Shown: piece after piece, positions 16,003 to 25,630 of the stretch
Numbering within the stretch: position 1 is the stretch's first letter
Layout of the letters: every line of letters starts with the position of its first letter
From: Sphingomonas sanxanigenens DSM 19645 = NX02
GTDB lineage: Bacteria > Pseudomonadota > Alphaproteobacteria > Sphingomonadales > Sphingomonadaceae
DNA length: 64,000 nucleotides
Direction: 5' to 3'
Assembly (NCBI RefSeq): GCF_000512205.2
Contig: NZ_CP006644.1
Span: 3,776,520 to 3,840,519 of the forward strand
Program-made: the position numbers and the translations under genes
The notes under the pieces: generated by a model
Told to the model about the DNA's origin: nothing
The model's database searches: none
Seen by the model: the letters and a program-made list of their open reading frames with translations, nothing else

Positions 16003-17310
16003 TCACACCGTCTGTTGCCCAATCAACCGCGCATAATGCCACGCACTCGGCTTGGGCGTGCGCTTGAAGGTCTGCCGGTTCACCGCAACGAGCCCGAACT
16101 GCCGCGAATAGCCGTGGAGCCATTCGAAGCAGTCGAGCAGCGTCCAGTGGAAATAGCCGCGCACGTCGGCGCCGCCGGCACGCGCGCGGGCGAGGCTGGC
16201 GAGGGCGCGGTCGAGGAAATGGATGCGGCGGCGGTCGTCGTCGGCGGCGACGCCGTTTTCGGTGATGTAGATCGGCTTGTCGGTCACGCGCGCAACATAG
16301 GCGATCACCGCCTCCAGCGCCTCGGGGCGGAATTCATAGCCGGCCTGGGTACGATCGGCATCGGGGGCGAGCGGCAACGTGCCGGCGGGGCCGACGAAGT
16401 TGCGGGTGTAGGTCTGCACGCCGATGAAGTCGCCATGCGCCGCCGCGGTGCGCAGCCAGGGGAGGTAGACCGCGTCGCGCTTGGCGTCCGCCAGATGCCC
16501 CGCGCCCACGCCCTGTTCCTCGTTGATCGCCAATGTCACCCCGATCGGATAGCGGCCGGCGCCGGCGCGCAGCGCCTCCACCGCGAGCGCGTGCGCGCGC
16601 ATCATCACCGGCTGCATCGTCGCGACATCGCCCGTCAGCATCGAGACGAAATGCGCGCTGCCGGTCGCGCGCTCGGCGGCGGCCTTCATCGCGCGGAATT
16701 CCGGATGGTCGGCAAGGCCGCCCAGGCGCTGCGGCGTCCATGTCACGACCTCCACGACATTGGGTTCGTTGAAGGTGGCGGCGGCGGCGAAGCGATCGCC
16801 CAGCGCACGGCCGACACGATCGGCATAGGCGGCGAACCGCTCCGCCGCCTCCGGCCGCTCGAACCCGCCCGCGGCCGCGAACCAGCGCGGGTAGGAGAAT
16901 TGGACGAGGTTGACGAGCGGGGCGACGCCGCGCGCGCGCGCATGATCGAGCAGCCGCGCATAATGATCGAGCGCCGCCTGCGAGAAGCGCCCCGGCTCGG
17001 GCTCGATCCGCGCCCATTCCACGCTCATCCGCAGCGCGTTGCACCCGATGGCGACGGTAAGGTCGATGTCCTCGCGATAGCGATGCCAGGAGTCGCAGGC
17101 ATCGCCCGAGGGATCGCGGTAGAGCGTGGGGCGAACATGTTCGAGCAGCCAGCTGTCCGACGCGATATTGCCGCCCTCGATCTGATGCGCGCCGGTGGCG
17201 ACGCCCCAGAGGAAGTCGGTGCTGGCGGGGGCGGGTTTGGGCAGCGGAAGCGCGGCGGCGGTGGTGAGGAGGCCGGTGCCGGCGACCATGGTGCGGCGGG
17301 TGAGGGTCAT
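16003..17310 (-). CDS. GH1 family glycoside hydrolase, exported (beta-glucosidase-like)
   Basis: A 435-aa enzyme with a twin-arginine-like leader (TLTRRTMVAGTGLLTTAAALPLP). The GH1 core is FLWGVATGAHQIEGG. The acid/base glutamate is E182 in TFNEPN and the nucleophile glutamate E351 in YITENG; both are present. The C-terminal CFEWLHGYSRQFGLVAVN replaces the common NFEW..GY..RFGL motif. Family members hydrolyse beta-glucosides or beta-galactosides; here probably periplasmic. It lies downstream of the CehA-like and TonB receptor genes on the same strand but is separated by a structured repeat. Confidence 0.92.
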   Translation of the reverse strand: MTLTRRTMVAGTGLLTTAAALPLPKPAPASTDFLWGVATGAHQIEGGNIASDSWLLEHVRPTLYRDPSGDACDSWHRYREDIDLTVAIGCNALRMSVEWARIEPEPGRFSQAALDHYARLLDHARARGVAPLVNLVQFSYPRWFAAAGGFERPEAAERFAAYADRVGRALGDRFAAAATFNEPNVVEVVTWTPQRLGGLADHPEFRAMKAAAERATGSAHFVSMLTGDVATMQPVMMRAHALAVEALRAGAGRYPIGVTLAINEEQGVGAGHLADAKRDAVYLPWLRTAAAHGDFIGVQTYTRNFVGPAGTLPLAPDADRTQAGYEFRPEALEAVIAYVARVTDKPIYITENGVAADDDRRRIHFLDRALASLARARAGGADVRGYFHWTLLDCFEWLHGYSRQFGLVAVNRQTFKRTPKPSAWHYARLIGQQTV

Positions 17311-17334
17311 GGGTGGGTTCCGTAGGGCGAAAAG

Positions 17335-17459
17335 CCCTCTCCCCTTGGGGGAGAGGGTTGGGTGAGGGGCAGATCGGGCGCAGCACGATCTGCGGAATGC
17401 GCAGCATTCCAGTGTTCGGCCGACGAGGCTTTACGCCTGGTGCGACTGCCCCCTCACCC
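17335..17459. repeat. Structured extragenic palindrome with nested hairpins
   Basis: One perfect hairpin, CCCTCTCCCC-TTG-GGGGAGAGGG (17335-17357), is followed by a branched structure. An outer stem (17360-17372 with 17446-17459) encloses three small hairpins: CAGATCG/CGATCTG (17370-17392), GGAATGC/GCATTCC (17394-17410) and AGGC/GCCT (17426-17437). It fills the gap between two minus-strand genes, and the outer stem covers the stop codon of the CehA-like gene, so it probably ends transcription or stabilises mRNA. Confidence 0.7.
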
Positions 17460-18929
17460 GGTGATCCGCACCGCGTTGGAGATGAGCAGGATCCTTCCGT
17501 CGGCACCGCGCACCTGTGCGCGGATCGCGTGGCGGGCGCGTGACAGCGCGAGCGGAAAGGTCAGTACCGCCTCCCCCGGCGGAACCGGCCGCGTCGCCAG
17601 CACCGTCGCGCCGTCGAGCAGTTCGAGGCGCGCGCCCTTCGCCGCGGCGATGCGGACCTGCGCGGTCAGGCCGCGCGACGCCGCGATCACGCCGCCCATC
17701 GCCACCGTGCGGCGCCCGTCGCTCACTGACAGGTCGAGCAGACTCGCCGGGTCCATCGAGAGATCGACGAACACCCGCCCCGCCTTGATGCCGGCGAGGA
17801 TCGCGGCCTCGCTCAGCCCCTCGGCATGGACCACCGTCACCGGATAGCCCAGCGCCAGCGGCGTGCCCGGCGCGGCGGTGCCGTCATGGCTGTCGCTGCC
17901 GCCCACCGCGACCAGCGCGTCGCCGGCGGCGAGACGATCGAGCCAGAAGGGCAGGTTGCTCAGCTTGCCCTCGGGGTCGCCGCCATCCACCGTGGCGATG
18001 ATGCCGCCGTTGATCGCCTCCACCGCATCGACGCGCGCATAATCGACATCGGGCATCGACCAGCCACAGCCCAGGCAGGTCACCCCGGTCGGGGCGGCGG
18101 GATGGTTGATCGATAGCAGCCCGCCGAGCGCATGGACGCGATCGGCGATCTCGTTGAACGTCCGCAGCCCCGGCGCGATGCGATAGTCGATCGGCTCCTC
18201 CACCCCCCACACATTGATGTGGCCGTGCAAGGTGGTCACCTCCTGCCCCGCGATCAGCAATGTGCGGTCGAAGAAGGGCTGCAGTTCGCGCATCACCTGC
18301 AACTGGCTGACGGTGTTGTGTTCGGTCAGCATCAGGAAATCGAGCGCGCGCGCCGCCGCGCCGGCGATCGTCGCATAGAGCGGACAGGGCACCGTCACCC
18401 CCGCAGGGTTGGCGCAGGATCCGTCGCTGTGCCCGCTATGGACGTGAAGGTCGCCGCGATACCAGCCCGGCCCGCGCGAGGGCACCCGCGCCGACAGCCG
18501 CTCGCCCGGCTTCATGAACCAGAGTTTCACCGTCCAGCCGAGCGGCTTGCCCGCCGGCAGGAAGCCGACCGAGAAGCGCAGTTGCCACGCGCCCGCGCCG
18601 ATACGGCCGGGCAGATAGCCCGGCGTCGCATCGGCCGGCGCGAGGGTCACTTCGCTGCGCCGGCTGCTGGCGCCGCGAAAGCCTTGCGCGTCGGCGAGCC
18701 CCAGTTCGATCAGGCTTGCCTTCGGATCGCCGTCATGCGCGAGCGCGATGACCAGCCGGCCCGTTCCTTCCGGCACGGTGAAATCGAGGTTGCGATAGGT
18801 GGCGCCGTCCGCGGCGGTGAGTTGCCCCTCCAGCACCCGGTCCGCCGCGCGGTCGGGCAGTTGCGCCATCGCCGGCACGGCGAGCGCCAGCAGCATGGCG
18901 CCCAGCACGCGCCGCATCAGCCTCACCAT
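17454..18929 (-). CDS. CehA/McbA family metallohydrolase (PHP domain), exported
   Basis: A 491-aa protein with a signal peptide (RRVLGAMLLALAVPAMAQ). An N-terminal beta-rich part is followed by a PHP-type metallohydrolase domain with ligands visible in GDLHVHSGHSDGS, DFLMLTEHNT, LSINHP and VGGSDSH. Relatives include carbaryl hydrolase CehA and nucleotide or phosphoester hydrolases, so a secreted esterase or phosphodiesterase is likely. Its ATG (18929) overlaps the end of the TonB receptor gene (stop 18923-18925), implying coupled translation and a shared substrate. Confidence 0.88.
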   Translation of the reverse strand: MVRLMRRVLGAMLLALAVPAMAQLPDRAADRVLEGQLTAADGATYRNLDFTVPEGTGRLVIALAHDGDPKASLIELGLADAQGFRGASSRRSEVTLAPADATPGYLPGRIGAGAWQLRFSVGFLPAGKPLGWTVKLWFMKPGERLSARVPSRGPGWYRGDLHVHSGHSDGSCANPAGVTVPCPLYATIAGAAARALDFLMLTEHNTVSQLQVMRELQPFFDRTLLIAGQEVTTLHGHINVWGVEEPIDYRIAPGLRTFNEIADRVHALGGLLSINHPAAPTGVTCLGCGWSMPDVDYARVDAVEAINGGIIATVDGGDPEGKLSNLPFWLDRLAAGDALVAVGGSDSHDGTAAPGTPLALGYPVTVVHAEGLSEAAILAGIKAGRVFVDLSMDPASLLDLSVSDGRRTVAMGGVIAASRGLTAQVRIAAAKGARLELLDGATVLATRPVPPGEAVLTFPLALSRARHAIRAQVRGADGRILLISNAVRITG

Positions 18930-21418
18930 GAGCGCGTCACGACGAACCGCACGTTGCGGCCGAAGATCGGGCGGCCATAGACCGCCTCCGCGGTGCCCTG
19001 GCCGTTGAGCAGATCGCCGCGGATATTGCCCTCGGTCACGCCATGCGCGTTGGTGATGTTGTCGCCCACCACCTGGAACGCCCAGTCGCGCCACGAAACG
19101 GTCACGCCGGCGCCCAGCGTGTCATAGGCGGCGAGCGCGGTCTGGTTGAACAGGTCGACATATTGGCGGCCGCGATAATTCCAGCGCAGGTAGGTCGCGA
19201 CCTTCGCCTCGCCGAGATCGAAGCGCACCGTCGGGCGGATATTGCCGTAGACCTTGGGCTGGCGGCTGATCTGGTTGCCCTCCACCGCCGCCGCATCCGC
19301 GCCGAACTCGTTGACGAGGTTGGAGATGGTGGGATCGCTGATCGTGAAGCTGCCCGCCAGCGAGAACCAGTCGAACGGCCGCACGGTGGCGTCGATCTCC
19401 ACGCCCTTGGTCTCGGCGGAGCCGATGAAGGTCAAGGTCTGGTCGTTGCGGCCGGTCGCGGGATTATAGGCGATGAACGACGCGTTGTAGGGATCGAACT
19501 TGGTGTAGAAGCCGGTGAGGTAGAGCGAGAAGCGCGGCAGATCCACCTTCACCCCCGCCTCATACTGGTTGGCCCGGTTCACCACCGGCTTGCTGCCGAG
19601 GATCACCGTCAGCTCGCTCGGCATCTGCGACGCGCGCGAGACGCGGCCATAGAAGCCCAGCCGGCGGGTGAGGTCGAAATTGGCGCCCACCGTCCAGTTG
19701 GTGGCGTCGAGATCGAAGTCGACGCGGGTGGCATTGGCGGCGAAGGTGCGCGTCGCATCGTCCGCAAGTGTCTTCGCATTGCCGAGATTGACCGCCACCG
19801 AACCGCGGCTGAACCCGCCGAAGCTGTAGCGTTCGTGCCGGATGCCGGCATCGATGCGCAGCCGGTCGCTCAGTTGCCAATTGTCATTGGCATAGAGCGC
19901 GTACATCGTGATCTCCGACTTGCCGCCGATCGCGGTGGTGCCATAGCGCAGCACGCCATTGTCGGTGACCGAGCCGAGCGCGGTGCCGGCGGCGGAATAG
20001 GCGATCAGATCGAGGGTGCGCGGCTGGCCCGCCACCTCGAGCAGATAATCCTGGTAGCGGGTGGCGAAATCGGTGCCGTAGGCGGAGCCATAGAGGCCGA
20101 CCGCCACGTCGTGCGTACCGAAGCCGGTGCGGATGCTGCGGGTGACGCGCAGATCGCCCTGGGTGGAGGCGAAATCGCCCGTCGCCGCGCGATACTGGCC
20201 GGTGATGACGAGGCCCGATGCCGCATCGGGATCATAGGGCGTGGCACCGTTGGTGCCGCCCACCGCATAGCGCAGCGACGCGACCGGCCCGAACGCCGCC
20301 TGCGCGGCGGTGAGATAGCCTGCGGCGAACACATCCGCATCCGCCGGGTTGGTGGTGGAATAGAGCGCGTCGAGATCGACCTTGCCCTTGGTGTGGCTGA
20401 GTTTGGCCGCGATCAGCCAGTCGCCGAATTCGCCTTCATAATCGAGGCCGATGTTGAAGAAGCGGGTGCGGCGCTGGTCGCCGAGATCGCGATCGTCGAC
20501 GCCCACCCCGCCGGCGCCGTCCCCGAACAGCATCCGCGCGTTGCGCAGGCTGGGGGTGTTCAGCGTGCCCTTGAAATAATCGATGAAGGGATCGAGCGAG
20601 ACCGAGGGGTTGCGCGGATCGGCGAGCGGGATCGGCAGGTAGAAGACGTTCTGGTCGTTGAGATAGGTGCCGTGCAGGCGGATCTCGCCATTGTCGAATT
20701 CATGGACGATGTTGGCGCGGAACTGGCCGCCCTTGTCGCCGGGGAAGCCGTTGTCGCGATAGCCTTCGTGATAGCGGATGAAGCCGCCCGCCGCGAAATA
20801 GGTGCGCGCGCCGAGCGGACCGGAGGCATAGGCATCCAGCCGGTAGAGATCGGTATCGCCCACCGTCACCTGCACCGCGCCGTGCGGCGTATCGGTGCCG
20901 CGCCTGGTGATCTGGTTGAACACCGCGGCGGCGTTGCTCGCGAAGATCGGCGCCGGGCCGCCGCGCACGACCTCCACCGTCTCGGTCATCAGGTCGAGCC
21001 GGTTGAGCACGTCGCCCTTGAAGAAGATGCCGTCATTGTCGTGGTAGAGCGTCAGCCCGTCCTGCTGGAAGGTCGAGAAGCCGCTATCGCTGGGGATGCC
21101 GCGCACGCGATAATTGTTCTGCACCTCGCCGCCGGTGGATTCGGCCTGGAGGCCGGGGATCTGGTTGAACAGGTCGGCGAAGCTCAGCGGCGCCAGCGTC
21201 TTGATATCGTCCTGCGAGAGGCTGGTGACCGCGTAGGAAACATCGAACTTGCGCTGCGCGCGCGCGGTGCCGGTGACGATGATGTCGCCGCCCTCGTCGG
21301 CCGAGGCGGCCGCGTCCTCCGGCGCGGGCGCGGTCTGCGCGAACGCCGGCGTGGCGGCAAGGATCAGCCCCAGCGCCGTCAGGCACGGGACCAGCGAAAC
21401 TGTCTGCGAACGAAACAT
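18923..21418 (-). CDS. TonB-dependent outer-membrane receptor
   Basis: A receptor of about 831 aa for energised uptake across the outer membrane. Signal peptide LVPCLTALGLILAATPAFAQ; TonB-box region GGDIIVTGTARAQRKFD; plug domain (FADLFNQIPGLQAES...YRVRGIPSD...VEVVRGGPAPIFASNAAAVFNQI); then a beta-barrel ending in aromatic FVVTRSW. No STN domain. It belongs to the same subfamily as the receptors at 50767 and 55034. The start at 21418 (ATG before the signal peptide) is preferred over GTG 21451. It is followed by the overlapping CehA-like gene. Confidence 0.93.
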   Translation of the reverse strand: MFRSQTVSLVPCLTALGLILAATPAFAQTAPAPEDAAASADEGGDIIVTGTARAQRKFDVSYAVTSLSQDDIKTLAPLSFADLFNQIPGLQAESTGGEVQNNYRVRGIPSDSGFSTFQQDGLTLYHDNDGIFFKGDVLNRLDLMTETVEVVRGGPAPIFASNAAAVFNQITRRGTDTPHGAVQVTVGDTDLYRLDAYASGPLGARTYFAAGGFIRYHEGYRDNGFPGDKGGQFRANIVHEFDNGEIRLHGTYLNDQNVFYLPIPLADPRNPSVSLDPFIDYFKGTLNTPSLRNARMLFGDGAGGVGVDDRDLGDQRRTRFFNIGLDYEGEFGDWLIAAKLSHTKGKVDLDALYSTTNPADADVFAAGYLTAAQAAFGPVASLRYAVGGTNGATPYDPDAASGLVITGQYRAATGDFASTQGDLRVTRSIRTGFGTHDVAVGLYGSAYGTDFATRYQDYLLEVAGQPRTLDLIAYSAAGTALGSVTDNGVLRYGTTAIGGKSEITMYALYANDNWQLSDRLRIDAGIRHERYSFGGFSRGSVAVNLGNAKTLADDATRTFAANATRVDFDLDATNWTVGANFDLTRRLGFYGRVSRASQMPSELTVILGSKPVVNRANQYEAGVKVDLPRFSLYLTGFYTKFDPYNASFIAYNPATGRNDQTLTFIGSAETKGVEIDATVRPFDWFSLAGSFTISDPTISNLVNEFGADAAAVEGNQISRQPKVYGNIRPTVRFDLGEAKVATYLRWNYRGRQYVDLFNQTALAAYDTLGAGVTVSWRDWAFQVVGDNITNAHGVTEGNIRGDLLNGQGTAEAVYGRPIFGRNVRFVVTRSW

Positions 21419-21534
21419 GGAATACGGCTCCCCCATCGAGATGAGGGCCACCTACGGCCGGCCTGTTACAGGATTAAGACGATTGTTCGATATCTTCCCC
21501 GTTATAAAGGCCGAAATTAGATCACTTGTTCAAA

Positions 21535-22713
21535 TCACCGCTGGCGCAACGCGATGCGCTGCTGGAACGCGGCGGAGCGCGCCCAGCCGTCGCGGCCCAG
21601 CGCATCGTCATCGAGCACGACGCCCAGCGCGGCGATCACCGCAGCCTGGATCGCGGCGCGGTCGAGATCGGGGCCGCCCGAGATCGCCCTGCTGATCATC
21701 GCGCGGACATTCTCCGAACGCCGCCGGCGCATATCGATGGCATAGGGGATGAAGGTGGGGTCGCGCACCGCCTCCAGCGCGACGATGTGCGTCAGCCACA
21801 GCACGACGCGGCCGCTCCGCGCGGCATCGACATCGCGATGATGGTCGGCGGCGGCGGCGAAGGCGCCGGTCATGCGGCGATACTGCGCCTCCAGCCCGGC
21901 GCGCAGCAGCTCATCCTTCGGGCCGAAATGATGGACGATGGTGGAGGCGGAAACCTTGCCCACCGCCGCCACCGCGCGGTGGGTGAGCGCCGCGACGCCC
22001 TGCGCCTCGATCACGTCCGCCGCCCAGCCGGCGATCGCCGCGCGCTTCTCGGTGGCCAGTTCGGGCGCTGCGGACACGCCCGCCGCCGGCCCCGCCGCCG
22101 CTGCGACGAGCCGGTCGAACAGCGCATCGTCGCGAAACGGGCCGGTGGGCGCGAACCCCGCCGCCAGCCGCGCGACCGTGGCGTCGCGCAGCAGCCGATA
22201 TTCGGGCAGGTGGCGCAGCGCGAGCGTGAAGACGATCTCGTCGCGGCAATAGCCGCCGATCGCCGCCGCCAGCCGCGCACCATCGGGATGATCGCCGAGC
22301 GCCGCCGTCCAGAACCGGTCATGCTCGGCGACGACCGGCGCGAACCCGGCCACCCCGCCCGGCTGTTGCCCCGCCCAGACGAGCAGTTCGGCGAGGCTGA
22401 TGGCGAGGTGCGGCTGCTGCGCGGCGGCATCCTCCAAATAGGCGAGGATGATGCTGGCGAGCACCGCCGGTTCGTCGAGCGCCACGCCCGCCAGCCGCGC
22501 CAGCCAGCCATCATGCCAAGCGGCCAGCGTCTCGCACCCATCCGCGATCACCGCCTCGACCAGCGCCGCGCGATCGCCGATCTGATAGTTGAGCGAACCC
22601 AGCGAAATCCCCGCCCGCTCCGCCACCGCCCGCAAACTGAGCCCGCGCATCCCCTGCGCGGCGATCACCGCCCCCGCATTGCTGATGAGAGTGGAACGAG
22701 ACGACATTGGCAT
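21535..22713 (-). CDS. Tandem double TetR-domain regulator
   Basis: A protein of about 392 aa with two TetR-type modules in one chain. The first HTH is near the N-terminus (LISNAGAVIAAQGMRGLSLRAVAERAGISLGSLNYQIGDRAALVEAV). The second is in the C-terminal half (WAADVIEAQGVAALTHRAVAAVGKVSASTIVHHFGPKDELLRAG). Each is followed by a helical domain. TetR proteins normally dimerise, so a fused monomer carrying two DNA-binding units is unusual. It lies just upstream of the TonB receptor gene on the same strand and may control it. ATG 22707 is an alternative start. Confidence 0.88.
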   Translation of the reverse strand: MPMSSRSTLISNAGAVIAAQGMRGLSLRAVAERAGISLGSLNYQIGDRAALVEAVIADGCETLAAWHDGWLARLAGVALDEPAVLASIILAYLEDAAAQQPHLAISLAELLVWAGQQPGGVAGFAPVVAEHDRFWTAALGDHPDGARLAAAIGGYCRDEIVFTLALRHLPEYRLLRDATVARLAAGFAPTGPFRDDALFDRLVAAAAGPAAGVSAAPELATEKRAAIAGWAADVIEAQGVAALTHRAVAAVGKVSASTIVHHFGPKDELLRAGLEAQYRRMTGAFAAAADHHRDVDAARSGRVVLWLTHIVALEAVRDPTFIPYAIDMRRRRSENVRAMISRAISGGPDLDRAAIQAAVIAALGVVLDDDALGRDGWARSAAFQQRIALRQR

Positions 22714-23254
22714 CCTGACGAGGGTGGGCAACGGCGCCTGCTTTCGGGCATCGCCGGGCCGGGAGCAAGCGAGCAGGCGGTGCTCCGTCCCCTCGCCTGG
22801 GGGATGGCGCGTACGCCCCACTGGCGGACGTCATGATCAAACTTGGTGTTACCGTCAGCGACCCCCGGGTCAAAAAATGCAGCAGGAACTCCGTTAGGAA
22901 TGGCAGACAGGGGCGGCGCGAACGGCCGAGTGCGAGCAGCCTTCCTGGCATTGCGCAGGATTTCGTCCGTCGCCTTTCATTCCTTAAGCCATTGTTCTCC
23001 CCCAGCGTCCGCCGGTCGGCACAGCCCTGGGCAGCGTCATTTTCGGGACTCGATTCCACAGGAGAGATCGAGGTTGCATAAATGAAAACGAGCGGTCACG
23101 TTCGCGCTGCACCGTCCCCGGATGCATCGCACGGCAGGTCGCGTGAGCGGAAACAAGCGCCGCCGCGCTTGGCCATCAGCCGGCGGACGCTGCTGGAAGA
23201 CGGTGCGGGCGCGGTGATCGTGTCGAACGATGTAATGCAAGCCTCGACTAGGGA
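22714..23254. other. 541-bp gap before the GH42 gene
   Basis: No complete gene. A 68-aa ORF at 23082-23288 (+) holds ISRRTLLEDGAGAVIV, which looks like a decayed twin-arginine leader. It runs into the start of the GH42 gene in another frame. This could be the 5' remnant of a gene replaced when the AT-richer GH42 gene arrived. Confidence 0.35.
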
Positions 23255-25384
23255 ATGCAGGAAATGCGGAAAAACTGGAATCGGATAACCAAGTTAAAGC
23301 TGTCGAGGCTTGTCGCCATCTCCGCTTTCGCTGCGACCTGGTATTGCCCGTCCTTCGTACAAGCCCAAACGCAACATCCCGATCGCACACCGCAGTCGAT
23401 TCTTTACGGGGTGGCGTATTATGATGAATACACGCCCGCCGATCGCATCGATGAAGACTTCCGGCTGATGAAAGAGGCGAACATCACGGTCGTTCGGATC
23501 GCCGAATCGACGTGGGGAACGCTTGAACCGCAGCCGGGCATCTTCAATTTCAGCCATGTCGATCGCATGCTTTCAGCGGCCCAGAGATATGGCATCAAAG
23601 TCATCGTCGGCACGCCGACATATGCAATCCCAACTTGGCTCGCCCGTCAGCATCCGGATGTGTTGGTGACGAGACCGGAGGGGCAGGCCAGGTTCGGCGT
23701 TCGTCAGAACATGGACATTACGAACCCGCACTATCGCGCAGCGGCTAAGCGGGTCATCGAGAATCTGATCGCCCATGTTGCTCAACATCCGGCGGTGATC
23801 GGCTATCAGGTCGATAACGAAACGAAGCCATACGACACGGCGGGATCGAACGTGCAGGCTGCATTCGTGAAGGCGCTGCAGGAAAAATGGGGCAGCCTCG
23901 ATAAATTGAACAAAGCCTGGGGTCTCGATTACTGGAGCAATCGGGTTAACCGGTGGGAAGATTTTCCTTCGACAACCGGAACAATGAACGCGAGCGTCAA
24001 AAACGCCTTCGCCGAATTTCAAAGAGATCTCGTAACGGATTTTCTGGCGTGGCAAACGGAACTCGTTCGCAAGCATGCACGCCAGGATCAGTTCATCACT
24101 CAGAACTTTGACCTGGGCTGGCTGAAAACCTCTTACGGTATTCAGCCCGAGGTCAACCATTGGAAAGCAGCCCGACCGCTCGACGTTGCCGGCATGGACA
24201 TCTACCACCCGACTCAAGATGACCTGACAGGCGTGGAGATTGCCTTCGGCGGCGACCTCGCTCGCTCGCTCAAAGGCGGCGCGAACTACTACGTTATGGA
24301 GACCGAGGCGCAAGGATGGGTACAATGGACACCCTATCCCGGCCAACTGCGGCTGCAAGCCTTTAGCCATCTCGCGTCAGGCGCGAACATGGTCGCCTAT
24401 TGGCACTGGGCTACAACGTCAAACGCGGTCGAGACCTACTGGCGCGGATTGCTGGCCCAAGACTATCAACCGAATGAAGTCTATCATGCCGCGAAGGACA
24501 TTGGAGCTGACATAAAGCGCCTTGGGCCGAAGCTCGCAGATCTGAAGAAGAGCAATGACGTTGCCATCTATGTCAGCAATCGGGCGCAAAGCGCGTTCGA
24601 CTCATTCAAGCTACCTGGCAACATCGAATACAACCAGGTGATGCGGCCTTTTTATGATGCGCTATACAGGAGAAATATAGAGGCGGATATCATATCGCCT
24701 GATGGAGATTTCGATTTATCGAAATACAAGATGATCGTTGTGCCGGCGCTATATTCCGCAAGCGATGAGGAAATTGCTCGGCTGAATGCTTTTGCCGAAT
24801 CTGGCGGCCACCTGGTCTATACGTTCAAAAGCGGGTTCTCCAATGAGGACACCAAGGTGCGATACACCAGTCAGCCGGGTGAAATCGCGAAAGCAGCGGG
24901 AGTGACCTATCAGCTATTCACCGAACCCAAAGGGGTCAAGATCGGGTCAGAGCCATACGGTCTCAGCGGAAAGGACCTCGAGGCGCGCTGGTGGATGGAA
25001 TTTCTAACCCCGACGACCGCCAAGGTGATTGCCCGCTTCGAACATCATTCGTGGCCCGACTATGCTGCGATCACCCGCAACTCATACGGCAAAGGGGAGG
25101 TAACCTACATTGGCTTCATGCCATCGGACGCGCTGATCGAGGGTGTCCTGACAGACACGGCCAAACGAGCTGGCGTCGTTTGGCCAGATGCAGCCCGGTT
25201 CCCTCTTATTGTGCGTAGCGGCACTCTGACGGATGGCAGTCGTGTCCGCTATCTGCTGAACTACTCACGAGAGAAGCAAAATATACCCAGGGAGCTTGCT
25301 GACGGAGCAGATCTTCTGACTGGCAAGCAAGCGGCTTCTACAATTGACCCCTGGGGCGTGGTGATCCTAGACGACAGACGTTAA
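23255..25384 (+). CDS. GH42 family beta-galactosidase-like enzyme, secreted
   Basis: A 709-aa glycoside hydrolase. Signal peptide LSRLVAISAFAATWYCPSFVQAQ; GH42 catalytic barrel from about residue 45 (ILYGVAYYDEYTPADRIDEDFRLMKEANITVVRI). The acid/base is E189 in GYQVDNE and the nucleophile E349 in YYVMETEAQG. The C-terminal trimerisation-like domain begins at IVVPALYSASDEEI. It probably releases galactose from beta-galactosides or pectic side chains in the periplasm. Base composition is visibly AT-richer than all neighbours, suggesting transfer. The ribosome-binding site is weak at both possible starts (23255 and 23264). Confidence 0.92.
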   Translation: MQEMRKNWNRITKLKLSRLVAISAFAATWYCPSFVQAQTQHPDRTPQSILYGVAYYDEYTPADRIDEDFRLMKEANITVVRIAESTWGTLEPQPGIFNFSHVDRMLSAAQRYGIKVIVGTPTYAIPTWLARQHPDVLVTRPEGQARFGVRQNMDITNPHYRAAAKRVIENLIAHVAQHPAVIGYQVDNETKPYDTAGSNVQAAFVKALQEKWGSLDKLNKAWGLDYWSNRVNRWEDFPSTTGTMNASVKNAFAEFQRDLVTDFLAWQTELVRKHARQDQFITQNFDLGWLKTSYGIQPEVNHWKAARPLDVAGMDIYHPTQDDLTGVEIAFGGDLARSLKGGANYYVMETEAQGWVQWTPYPGQLRLQAFSHLASGANMVAYWHWATTSNAVETYWRGLLAQDYQPNEVYHAAKDIGADIKRLGPKLADLKKSNDVAIYVSNRAQSAFDSFKLPGNIEYNQVMRPFYDALYRRNIEADIISPDGDFDLSKYKMIVVPALYSASDEEIARLNAFAESGGHLVYTFKSGFSNEDTKVRYTSQPGEIAKAAGVTYQLFTEPKGVKIGSEPYGLSGKDLEARWWMEFLTPTTAKVIARFEHHSWPDYAAITRNSYGKGEVTYIGFMPSDALIEGVLTDTAKRAGVVWPDAARFPLIVRSGTLTDGSRVRYLLNYSREKQNIPRELADGADLLTGKQAASTIDPWGVVILDDRR

Positions 25385-25594
25385 GATGGAGCGAGGGCCT
25401 GCTTGTTTGTATCGGTTGGCCTTTGGGGGCCCACCCAGTCCCAGCCGTCCGCAAACAAGCTGAACGAAGGACCGTTTCCGGCATCGGCGTTCAATCGGGC
25501 GGACGGTCGCAATCTGGGCGCGTTGCCGGCTGGCTCCTTGCGATCCAGCGGCGCGCCCCCGGGTCGCGAACTCGAAGTCGGGCAGTTCGGCGTC

Positions 25595-25621
25595 GGTCCG
25601 CCGGCGGGGCGCCGGCGGACC
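25595..25621 (-). terminator. Perfect hairpin after the SDR gene
   Basis: An 11-bp perfect stem GGTCCGCCGGC / GCCGGCGGACC with a 5-nt loop lies 10 nt beyond the minus-strand SDR stop. The rest of 25385-25630 holds nothing I can assign. Confidence 0.6.
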
Positions 25622-25630
25622 TTGGCCCGA

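Noticed and set aside
17360-17459. Cloverleaf-like structure as a tRNA gene
   Set aside because: The arms have the wrong sizes, there is no T-loop GTTCRA or anticodon-loop pattern, and no CCA region; it is better seen as an extragenic palindrome.
19043-21520. 825-residue plus-strand ORF over the TonB receptor
   Set aside because: Shadow of the receptor on the opposite strand, with no motifs and no ribosome-binding site.
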